46,897 nucleotides of DNA. Source: Dinochytrium kinnereticum (lineage: Eukaryota; Chytridiomycota; Chytridiomycetes; Chytridiales; Chytridiaceae). Each line of letters starts with the position of its first letter. The stretch's first letter is position 1. Below the pieces are notes generated by a model. It searched no databases and had not been told where the DNA came from. It saw only the letters and a program-made list of their open reading frames with translations. The translations under genes were made by a program, and so were the position numbers. This document shows, in pieces, positions 23,137 through 32,891 of the stretch. The stretch lies in assembly GCA_027604005.1 (NCBI GenBank), contig JADGJT010000169.1:1-46897 (forward strand), read 5' to 3'.

Positions 23137-26100
23137 ATGACCAGCAATCCCCCGCGTCTGCTGCGCAAAAGACGTCCCTATCTGTCTTTCCCATTTGTTG
23201 AATTTTGGATGAATCGCATTCTGAGGCGAAACTTGTTTCAAGGCAACTTGCGCTCACCCATCCCCACGACCCGTCCCCACTTCGTTAAAAGCACATCGAG
23301 ACGTATATCAGTTCACTTGCGTGCTGCATCTCACCACAACATCGATAATCACCACTGCTCAAGGATCAGGATTGCATCGGCTGCACAAATGTCCAGCACC
23401 GTCGCCCAACCAGAGTGGATCAAGCCGGGACCAGGCCCCGAGCGTATGGCTCTGAAAGTCAACAACTCCATGACGCATTCAAAGGTTCATATCCATTATC
23501 CTCTTCTTTTGATGTATGATGGCTTTTGACTTGCTTTTTTTCTCATCTTTTTCTGACTTGTTCTTGGTTCGCTAGACTGAGTTCGTCCCCGCCAACGGCA
23601 AGAACGTCAAATGGTACACCTGCGGCCCCACCGTATACGATGCTTCGCATCTTGGACATGCTCGGTATAGTGAATTTCTGAAGACTTGCGTCTGTGCATT
23701 AACATGTCGAAAGTACGTACATTGCGTTCGATATCATGCGACGGATCATGGAGGATTATTTCAACTATGATATTTTCTATGTCATGAACATCACCGACAT
23801 TGATGATAAGGTTTTACAGCGCTTCTTGCCGTTATCTTACTTTACTGTAACAGATCATCATTGCGGCCCGCCAGAAATACCTCTTCCAGCAGAAAAAGGA
23901 CGCATCCACGACCCTTACCGCTGATCTGATCAAGGAGCTTGAGGTGGCCTGCGCGGATTTTGCGGAATCTAAGCTGGGGACCTGGCTTCCAAAAGTCGAT
24001 GGTGAGCTCACCGGATTTCCGATGGTTGCTCGCCAGTTTGAGGCGTTGGAGTCGGTCGTTAGCAAAGGCGGGGCTCCCTCCCCTAACGATGTTCCCAAGT
24101 TCGAAATGTGGTTTAAGACAGTTGTGAGTATTTGGTTGAGTGTTTCAGCTTTTTTTTCTCCGTTGGCCAAGGTGAGGCTTTATATTGACTTTGTCATAGA
24201 AAGGATCTATGACCGCTCTTGAAGAGGCTCGATCAAATTTGGCCACAGGAAAAGCCAGCAAGGTGTATGCTGAAAGTCTCTTGAATGCTAGTGCGGGCAC
24301 CCTGTCTACCTATCTGGACAAAACCCTTAAGGAGACCGTTACAGATCCATCTATCTTTAGAGATTACGCCGCTTACTGGGAGGCCGAGTATTTTAAGGAT
24401 ATGGATGCTTTGAATGTAGGGCACTTGGTTATTTGATCTTACGCTGCAAGTTGGATTACCTAACATATGAACTAGATTCGCCGTCCTGACGTCCTCACGC
24501 GTGTGAGCGAATACGTTGACGAGATTGTTACTTTTGTTCAGCAAATCATCTCTAACGGATACGCGTAAGCTTCCCTTTTCCTTCGCATGCTATAGAGCCT
24601 TTTTCTAATTTCATCCCATCAATCATAGCTATGAAGCTGAAGGGTCCGTCTACTTCGATACCTTCAAATTCGACCGAGACCCTAATCATAGTTATGCTAA
24701 GCTGGAGCCTTGGTCTGCGTCCAACCTTAAGCTACTTCAAGAGGGAGAGGGAGACCTATCTTCTGGTGTCAAGAGAAATAAAGCCGATTTCGCCTTATGG
24801 AAGGGGTCGAAGCCTGGTGAGCCCGCCTGGGATTCTCCTTGGGGACCTGGAAGACCTGGGTGGCATATTGAATGCTCTGCTATGTGCGGTGATGTTCTTG
24901 GGGATCAGTTAGATGTTCACGCTGGTGGAATTGATTTGGCATTCCCTCACCACGATAATGAAATTGCACAGTCTGAGGTAATCCTTTTTCTCCCCCACCT
25001 GATGTATCTCATGTGATGGTATTTGATTGCCTAATCGTCGATTTTTATAGGCTCATTACAACTGCCGACAGTGGGTAAACTACTTTTTCCACACTGGTCA
25101 TCTCCATATCGAGGGTCAGAAGATGTCCAAGAGTCTTAAGAATTTTTTGACGATTAGGGTACAAAGTACATAGTTTCAAATGGCCTGCTGATATCTTCTT
25201 TTCCTTCACTCATGCAGGAAACCTTGGAGAAGTACTCGGCGGTTCAACTTCGCCTTATGTTTCTTTTGCATTCTTGGGATTCAGTTTTGGATTTTAAGGA
25301 GGCGTCTCTTCAGGAAGCCAAGGTTTTCGAGAGTGCTGTGAACGTAAATATCTTTTTTTTGAATTCTTCATTGTTGAAACCCATAATAATAACTCGAAAT
25401 ATTCCAGAACTTTATGACTAATGTCAAAGCTGTTGTCCAAGAATCCCGATCCCTCCCATTGTCCAACTCTTCCGTCCACGCCGTGAACGATCCCGAAAAG
25501 TCTCTTTTTAAGTCTCTTATTGCTGCCCAATCTAGCGTCCACGCGTCCCTCTGCGACAACTTTGACACCGCATCAGCGATGTCGACCCTCCGTGACCTCA
25601 TTGCGGCAACCAACACATACTTGAGAAAGTCCGAGACCGAACGCCGCAAGCCATCTCCCGAGGCTCTCACAAAGGTCGCGGCTTATATTACCAAGATGCT
25701 GAGGACTTTCGGAGTGTTTGGGGACTCTAATCCTGATTTTGGTGATGCTTCTGGAGCTGGGAAGGGTGCGGGTGGAAGTGGCAGCATTGAGGATGTTGCG
25801 GGGCCGTACGTTCGGCTTTTGGCCTCATTTAGGGATAAGGTCAGGGAGCTTGCGAGGAGTAAAGCGGGTGCGTTGTTTCATCTGTTATGTTATGACAATG
25901 CAGTAGTTTCATTTTGGGCAGTTGCTCTCCTGTTGATATCCTAACGAATTGGTTATTTCCCCCGTACTATTCGCAGACCCGCTTGAATACCTTAAGATCA
26001 CCGATCACCTCCGAGACGAAGATCTGGTGGACCTAAACGTTGCGTTGGACGATCGCGACGACGGGCGGGCCCTTGTGAAGTTTGTCGACCGTGAGGTGAT

Positions 26101-26516
26101 CTTGAAGCAGCGTCAGGAGAAAAAGGACGCGCTTGCAAAGGCACAGGCTGAAAAAGAGGCCAAGCGCAAGATTGAGGCTGAGAAAGAGGCCGAAAAGCTG
26201 GCAAAGGGAGCCACTCCTCCCCAGCTCATGTTTAAAGAGGGAGATAATGCTGGGCTTTACTCTAAGTGGGATGAGAAGGTTTGTTTATTGTCACCTATGG
26301 TGTTTTTTTTTCAGGGGCGCTTTTGGTTGTTTATTTTCCCAGATTGACTTGATCTCATATATTTTTTTTTTTTGCTTCTGGCTGTAGGGGGTACCAACGC
26401 ACAAGGCTGATGGGGAGGAGCTTAGCAAGAGCGGATTGAAGAAGCTGCAGAAGCAGTGGGAGGCTCAGGAGAAGCTTCACGAAAAGTACCTCGCCTGGAA
26501 GGCCAAGCAGGGATGA
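23137..26516 (+). CDS. CARS1: Cysteinyl-tRNA synthetase, probably dual-targeted
   Basis: Class I synthetase that charges tRNA-Cys. Twelve exons (23137-23484, 23576-23664, 23714-23810, 23854-24123, 24200-24415, 24476-24564, 24629-24977, 25051-25158, 25218-25343, 25408-25867, 25977-26278, 26388-26516) give 860 aa in frame. The zinc/ATP motif [15 protein letters not shown] is at 132-146, with HLGH as the HIGH signature. HIECSAM and [15 protein letters not shown] supply the other zinc and substrate residues, and GQKMSKS is the KMSKS loop. A Lys/Glu/Ala-rich coiled coil (about 735-780) and the ending [13 protein letters not shown] are typical of cytosolic eukaryotic CysRS. The first 84 residues are basic, with only one Asp and one Glu. 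A second Met (ATG 23389) opens the usual cytosolic N-terminus, suggesting mitochondrial and cytosolic forms. Confidence 0.93.
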
Positions 26517-26926
26517 TAACCGTTAAAGTGGGGGTGAAGATTAATTAAGAGAGATAATAAAAGTTTATTGAAAGGAATATCTGAAGCCTTCAAAACGGAG
26601 AGGCCATAGAGGCAAGAGCCGTCTCCGCTCTGTTAAAACTCCAACGCTCTTCGCAAACAGTTTAACCCAGAGCCCGGTGAGGAATCAGGAGCAGAGGGTA
26701 GATAATAAATGCGGTGTTATTCAAACGCCAGCAGCGCGCGCTCGGCAGAACGTCAGCTGGATCCATCGGCCACGGCATGTGCGCTGCCCATTCCTCGAAA
26801 AGAAGGCGAGGGAGTGAGTGGTTTGGAGCGTCGCAGGTGCGTTGGATGGATGCAGTCAGAAGAAAAAGAAAAAAAGGAAAAAAAAAAGTTAAAGCGCCAA
26901 CAGTGCGACTTCAGATTGGCCTTGAA
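26517..26926. other. Intergenic region between CysRS and CARM1
   Basis: 410 bp. AATAAA at 26556-26561 is a likely polyadenylation signal for CysRS. A purine-rich A/G tract (about 26861-26889) lies just before the CARM1 start. A frame open upstream of that start has no domain and runs through the tract, so I do not count it as coding. Confidence 0.5.
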
Positions 26927-28796
26927 ATGGAAACCCAAACGAAGGACGCAAACAGCGATGCCCCGAACTCGGACGGGCGAGATCCCGCCTACTTCAAGTG
27001 AGGAACACCCTCAGAATCAACAGCCCTTGCGCCGGTGCTGCCCCCCTCGCTTGCATGCTGACTGACCTTTCCGTATCTTTAGCTACTACGCGCAGTTCAT
27101 CCACCAAGTAAATTGTTCTTTTCTTCTGCATGTCCCTGGCGATTAACCACCTCCACCGCATTGCAGCAAAACATGCTGCAGGATAATGTCAGAACCTCCA
27201 TCTACCATAACGCAATCCTAGGAAACGGTCCAATGCACTTCAGGGACAAGCTGGTCATAGACGTTGGAGCTGGGAGCGGTAAGGTCCCTGGTTTCACCCT
27301 TTTTTCCTCTTGTCTAATGCATTAACTTGTGCTATAGGCATCTTATCTTATTTTGCTGTGCAAGCTGGCGCGTCAAAAGTCTACGCCATTGAGGCGAGTG
27401 GAATGGCATCGGTGAGGAGATTCTCGTGGCATTGGGGGGGGAAGACTAATGTTCGGAAAATCAGAAAATCCGAAAGATGATGCTCGCCACGGAGACAAAG
27501 AATTCTTGGATGAGCGGAAAGCTGGAAGTAATCCAATGTAATCGTTCATTATTTAAACACACGATCACGGTATTTATTATATTTTTCTTCAGCAAAGGTT
27601 GAGGATATCAAGAACTTGCCTAAAATCGATACCCTTATCAGCGAGCCCATTGGTGTCCTCCTGGTCCACGAGCGGATGATTGAATCCTATTTGGTTGCCC
27701 GTGACAACTTTTTAAAGCCAGGAGGCGCGATGCTTCCGTCTGCAGGGACCATATACCTTAGCCCGGTATGTACATTGCAACCATCTTTCTTTACCCTTCC
27801 GGAATTTTCATTCATTCATTCATTCTCTTCATTTTCTTTTTGTGCCTTTTTGTAGTTTTCCGATGCAAACGTTTGGACACAGACCATGGCCAAGGTCCGC
27901 TTTTGGGAGCAGAATAACTTTTTCGGGGTCGATTTCAGTCCGCTTGCAAAGAGTGCAAAGGAAGAGATCTTTGCGCAGCCTATTGTTGGCACTTTCGACC
28001 ACAGGCTATTGATGGCACCTTCTTGCAAGTACGATGGTAAGGGAAACGATCGCGATAGTATTCTTCAATGATTCTGACTCGCCGTTTCGAAGTGGACTTC
28101 AAAAAGATCTCGATACCTGAATTGCAGGACTTTGTTATCCCGATTTCCTGGACGTGCTTGTACACTGGTTAGTTGCCTTTAGGTTTCTTTCTGTTAACGA
28201 CTATGGGTTTACTCAGGCCTGATGCATGGAGTTGCCGGCTGGTTCGACATAAACCTTGAAGGCTACATTCTTTCAACCGCACCGAACGCCGATAAGACCC
28301 ACTGGCAGCAAGTCCGATTCCTTCTCAGAGGTGAATTCTCAGCGTATTTAAAACATGGCTGACACTATCTCAGAACCTCTTGCCATAAATGCCTTCGAGC
28401 AAGTTAGAGGGTGGATGCGATTAAAGGTTAATGCTATGAGATCCTATGACGTTGCTATCGAGCTTGTTGTGGGTGAGAGTGTTATCTTGTCTGATCCTAA
28501 AGACGCTGCTTTTGGGTTCGAGGAAAGGTCTGATGAGATGATGGCCGACCCCACCTTCCCGAGAAGAAGAAGAGGGTACTGGGCTCTCCATGAGCAGACA
28601 TATTGGTAACTTCTCATATGTCATAAATGTAGACTGACATTTCTTTTTCCCTTCTTTATTTCTCGGAACTGATAGGTACGGTGGTGAACAATACGGCCCA
28701 GAATTCGATAAGCCAGAGTTTTTCTCCCTTTACAGCCCCGACAATGCCCAGCATGAGGTGGGGAACGTCAACATGGGGATGAGTACAAGCTTGTAA
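26927..28796 (+). CDS. CARM1: Type I protein arginine methyltransferase, CARM1/PRMT4-like
   Basis: Asymmetric dimethylation of arginine in histone H3 and RNA-binding proteins, using S-adenosylmethionine. Eleven exons (26927-26997, 27083-27107, 27167-27278, 27338-27411, 27465-27537, 27593-27765, 27856-28036, 28093-28167, 28217-28330, 28374-28605, 28676-28796) give 416 aa. [18 protein letters not shown] is the CARM1-type opening helix. Motif I is [11 protein letters not shown] (62-72), followed by AIEAS. The double-E loop [11 protein letters not shown] is at 134-144. [13 protein letters not shown] and [11 protein letters not shown] match the CARM1 beta barrel, and THWQQVRF replaces the PRMT1 THW loop. 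The PH-like N-terminal domain of animal CARM1 is absent, since only about 20 residues precede the core. An upstream in-frame Met (26714) would add basic low-complexity sequence. Confidence 0.9.
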
Positions 28797-29392
28797 ATAT
28801 GGCCATGAGCCCTACGGATTTCAGTTTGGACGAACTTGAAAGTCCCGTAGTTCGCCAATACTGCCAACACCGCGAGTGTCCCTTTTTCATCCTCTGTAGA
28901 TGTTGCTAAGGGTGTCATAGACGCCCTTCCCTCATATTAATTAATTACGTATTTGTAACAAACGGGGCTGCAGGCGGCCAGTGGCGCCCTGAAGTAGAAT
29001 GCTTTTTTATTCTAAACTGGTGTTGGGTATATTGAGATGAATTCAGCCAGAATAATAATACATTCCTTTCCAAAAAGATTAACGCTGATAGTGGAATGAT
29101 TCGCATTTCAATTGCATCCGGAACCCATTTGTTTTTTTGCAATGTCCAACCTATAGCTATATTCCCCCTCGCTCATCTGATGCCCTTCCATTACAATAAA
29201 GAGTTATTTGAATAGACAAAAGAACAAAAACAAGACTCATAACTATATGTAACTAAATGGGGGTTGAGGGAAGGACTGGAAGAACATGGAAAAAACCATA
29301 AGGATAGAGAGTATACAATAAATAATACGAGGGCAATACGCCGTGTCAAAGACGGAAAACAACATCATGAACCGAAACCCCTTATCCCTCAA
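28797..29392. other. Convergent intergenic region
   Basis: About 600 bp between the 3' ends of CARM1 (plus) and CDP-DAG synthase (minus). It is AT-rich and carries short frames only. Nothing recognisable. Confidence 0.55.
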
Positions 29393-31019
29393 CTAAGCAG
29401 AGGCCTCNNNNNNNNNNCTCCTGGCGGAGAAAGTGCCAGCATCTACCGCATCTAATCGCCCCTGTTGGATGAGATAATCCCTAAAGTCAAAGAAAAGCTC
29501 CAGCTGATCCTTTGGCGATAACCCTGCTACAGCCATCTGAAGCACGTGCCCCACTGTTATTCCTCCAATGCCGATAAAGGATTGGAAGTACATGTAGGAA
29601 AAGAAGCTCATAAGGAACTGACAGTCTGGAAAAGAAAGACAGGCTTGTTATTAGTATACATGGACGAACTCAGACTTGAAAAGAAATAATGACCCATTTA
29701 CCCATGCGGTCCGTTATACCACCATGGCCCGGAATAGAGTCACCGAAATCCTTCAACTTGAACGCGCGCTTAGCCCCAGAGGCAAAGAAGCCACCGAACG
29801 GAGCGATGAGCGACGCAAAGAGCGCCATGACGATTGAATGAAACTGAAAAGGAGCTAGACTGAGAGTTTTGATCTCCATGCCTGTGATATGCCAAATAAG
29901 TGAAATAAGAGGCGGTGCGAGCGGGTAGTCCGTTTTCACAAACACAGGATTGAGGTTACAAGTCCCCCCAGAGAAGGATGAAGTCTTCATGTTTCTCACA
30001 GGGCAGGTGAAGTACGGGAACTCCACAACGTACCCTGCAAACACGAATGCAAAGATGGTGGTTGCAATGAGTGCGCCTATAAAGCCCTCCCAGGTCTTTT
30101 TTGGGCTCAGCTGGATCAACGGGGTGCGACCAAAGAAGAACCCGGCAATGTAGGCGGTGATGTCGTTGCAGATGACAAGAGAAGTTGGCATGATGAACCA
30201 GACGAGGCCCTCAAAGATGTTTTTGACGATGAATTGGGATTGAACGACAACTAGAAGAAGAGTCATGTGGGTCCATGCAAACTGGGAGAATTGGAACTTG
30301 TAATGGCCTCTCTGTAGGTTCATCACAAACGCCACGAATCCGATGACATAGAGAATGAAGGAAATGAACTGATGATGCGTGGCGAGGTAAACCCCCAGAG
30401 CGTCCACAAATATCGACTGCTTGAAGTACTGAATGATGGTTTGCCCGTAGAGATAGTAATTGGTGCTGAGCAAGAAGTACCAGTTCATGGTCCGGAACCA
30501 AGGCATCTTCTTCTCCTTGGATGGTATGTGAGCAATCGAGATGACCTCCTTGTAGACCATAGTCTGAATCACAACCACCAGTAAGACTACCCATATATGA
30601 CCAGCAAGCAAGATCGCCACGAAGCCTCCAACCATCACGAACGTCCAGAAGCTTCGAATCCACCAGTTCTTCCACTTCCTCGTAGCCGGCTCGTTAACAA
30701 GCATCGTAACTGGAGCCGCGCTCTGACCATCTTGACCATCATGCTTGTAATCCGTGTCATAAGCAGATGACGAGAAATCATCCTTTCCCTCCCCCTTTAG
30801 ACCGTCCGCTATCAACCGACGCTCAAATGCAGGTCTGCCGCCAGCATTCACTCCGACAGGCAGCCTTGGACCAGGGCTGTTCCTCAACCGAAGCGATGCG
30901 GCATCCCCCCGCACAGAGTTTCTCAACCTCTGCGACGCCAGCTCGTCGCCACTCGTGTCAAAGTCAGCAGGGGCGCCCCTGCTGCCCCCGTTCGCGTCGT
31001 CTGCCCTTGATCTGCGCAT
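29393..31019 (-). CDS. CDS1: CDP-diacylglycerol synthase (phosphatidate cytidylyltransferase)
   Basis: Integral membrane enzyme of the ER that converts phosphatidic acid and CTP to CDP-diacylglycerol, the precursor of phosphatidylinositol and other phospholipids. Exons 29702-31019 and 29393-29625 give about 516 codons, including the 10-N gap. The first 120 residues are hydrophilic. Membrane helices begin near FWTFVMVGGFVAILLAGHIW and continue through the protein. The family signature appears late: SGAKRAFKLKDFGDSIPGHGG, then TDRMDCQFLM across the 76-nt intron. SPKKTWEGFIGA and FFFGRTPLIQLSP are further landmarks. I chose Met 31019. A longer frame to 31220 passes through a poly-T stretch and lacks conserved sequence. 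The start faces the HYLS1 start with 77 bp between. Confidence 0.95.
29408..29417. other. Assembly gap (10 N) inside the last CDS1 exon
   Basis: Ten N bases near the C-terminus, about 13 nt before the stop codon. Counting them as ten bases keeps the frame to TAG 29393-29395. The true length is unknown. Confidence 0.99.
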
Positions 31020-31096
31020 CGCGGACAACAAGCAGCCCAGCAAACAACAACAAAAAAAAAAAAAGTAACGGAAGGGCCGTGATTTGTGACAAGCAA
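31020..31096. promoter_or_regulatory. 77-bp bidirectional promoter CDS1 / HYLS1 with poly(dA) tract
   Basis: Spacer between divergent start codons. It holds a 13-base A run at 31052-31064, the likely nucleosome-free core shared by both genes. Confidence 0.5.
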
Positions 31097-32687
31097 ATGA
31101 CGGACAACAACGCCGACGACGGCGTTGCACCGGGCGACGCTGCGTACACGCTGTCGCGCGAGGACGTTCTCTATCACCTGCGTGAGCTGGGGTATGCGGG
31201 CGAGGACATATCCGATGCATTCATCGAGGAGTGCATTCGCGATTTCAACGCAAGGGGAACTGCCTTTGGTCAGGGTGCTCCAGGGGCTGGCGGGCTGGCT
31301 GGGCAAGGCGGCATGCAGGCTGGGACTGGGGACGAGGTCGCTTACTTGAGATATGATGAGGAGTTTGAGGAGCCATTTGAGGAATCAGACGACGAGGCTG
31401 CCCAGTGGAATTTCTTCCCAGAGACTTTGGACTCAACGGAAAACGACGAAGAGGAGCTGGATGGCAAGGCTATGGAGTTCAAGTCAGACAGGAAGGCCAC
31501 GCGTGTTGCTCATGGAAAGAAGTCACAGCTTGACTTGGATGAAGAAGTTGAGGATGCCATTCGGTACTTCAACACCACTCACATTGCGGGATCTGGACGC
31601 TCCACCGCACCAGAGCTGCGCACCAGTACCTATTTGGGAAGCGAAGGACGTCGTAGATTGAGAGAGGACATCAGACCGGATCTTTCCTTTGCAACAGAGC
31701 TAGAACATTTTACCGACAACGAAGAAAGTAACCAACACTTGTATTCTTCCTTATCCTGACCTCACTTCAGACTTTGAAGAAGCAAGCGGATATCAGAGCC
31801 ATCTTCTTTCCCAACAACGAGTCAAACACCAACACCCTGAGTCTTTTGATAACCTTCCAAAATCGAATACAGATTCATCCATCAAGCTCAATGACCAAGC
31901 GTTTTCCACGATCATCTCTACATCCGGTAGAAGCTTCTCATGTGAAGAGTGGGATAATAATGAGGGCGAAAATGATTTGAAACGATATGAATCAGGAGAA
32001 GAAACGGATTCAGGCGGATTAGAATCGAAAAGCAGCTTTTTACGTGCCGACTTTGAAGGTTCTTATGGGCGGCACAATCAGGTTCAAAACGTAATGGACA
32101 GGCTTGCCGCCCTTGATTTGACTGAAGTGAGGAGGCAGATTGAAAGACAGAAGGAGAAGTTAAGGAAAGCCATCGATGGGGCTGAGAGGGAACGGTTTGG
32201 GGAATACCGAAGTCGGCAGTCTTCTGCCTCCGCATCAGAGTCACTAGGAGATAACAGTGATGTTGAACTCTTTTCTTCTTCATAGTTTAACGTCTTTTAG
32301 CTGTCAATCATGTCCCAACAACGCCCAGTATCTGCTAGATCAGGATGTAATTTTCACGTTTTTTTCTTCCTAAATTCTTCTAACTAGTCCGATAAGTCAT
32401 ACGTCCACCACCTGAGCCATCCAAAAGGAAAAAGCATGATCCTGTCTCACGATTTCACGAGATTAAATCTCGTTGGGAGAAGGATAAGTTTGTTAATCGA
32501 CTGGATCCGAAGAATACCAAGATCACGATTACAAAATCCGATGTACCGGTGATTCCTCCTCGGCCGTGAGTTTTTGTCTCATATTATCCATGTTGGGTGT
32601 GCTTATTGTGTTTTCTTTCTACATAGACGGCATAATCTGTCGGCAAAAAGAAGCGGATATGGTACTGAATCTTGGAAGGCCCAATGA
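31097..32687 (+). CDS. HYLS1: HYLS1-like centriolar protein
   Basis: HYLS1 binds SAS-4/CPAP at centrioles and is needed for basal-body function and cilium assembly. Exons are 31097-31727, 31771-32261, 32301-32346, 32397-32565 and 32627-32687, about 465 aa. An N-terminal HYLS1-box-like helix reads SREDVLYHLRELGY and ends ECIRDF. The middle is acidic and disordered, with a predicted coiled coil (VRRQIERQKEKLRKAIDG). The C-terminal family region is GFIRPPEPSKRKKHDPVSRF followed by HEIKSRWEKDKF, matching the 'FIRP...DPV.R(Y/F)...W' pattern. The junction between exons 2 and 3 is uncertain. A 39-nt intron (32262-32300) and a 72-nt one (32257-32328) both keep frame. Animal HYLS1 is about 300 aa, so this form is expanded in the middle. 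Confidence 0.78.
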
Positions 32688-32891
32688 ACTTTCACTAAAA
32701 CCCTTTATCAGTTATTCCATCGGAAAAGCTACGTAAAGATATTGTATGGGACACGCGGGCTAGGCTATCACAAAAATAATTTATAAGCCACCCTAATCCC
32801 TGTATTTGTATATAAATAACTATGAGGAAGGACGCACGGCTTTCCTAAAGGGAATAAAGAAAAGACCGCTTCGCTGGCGATATCCTCAAAA
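32688..32891. other. Convergent spacer
   Basis: 204 bp between HYLS1 (plus) and the next minus-strand gene. No feature recognised. Confidence 0.5.

Noticed and set aside
30767..31096. Upstream extension of the HYLS1 frame by 110 codons
   Set aside because: It overlaps the CDS1 coding exon on the other strand and runs through a poly-A tract. The HYLS1 box begins shortly after Met 31097.
31020..31220. Upstream extension of the CDS1 frame to Met 31220
   Set aside because: It overlaps the HYLS1 exon, and its hydrophobic stretch comes from a poly-T run. No family member has it.
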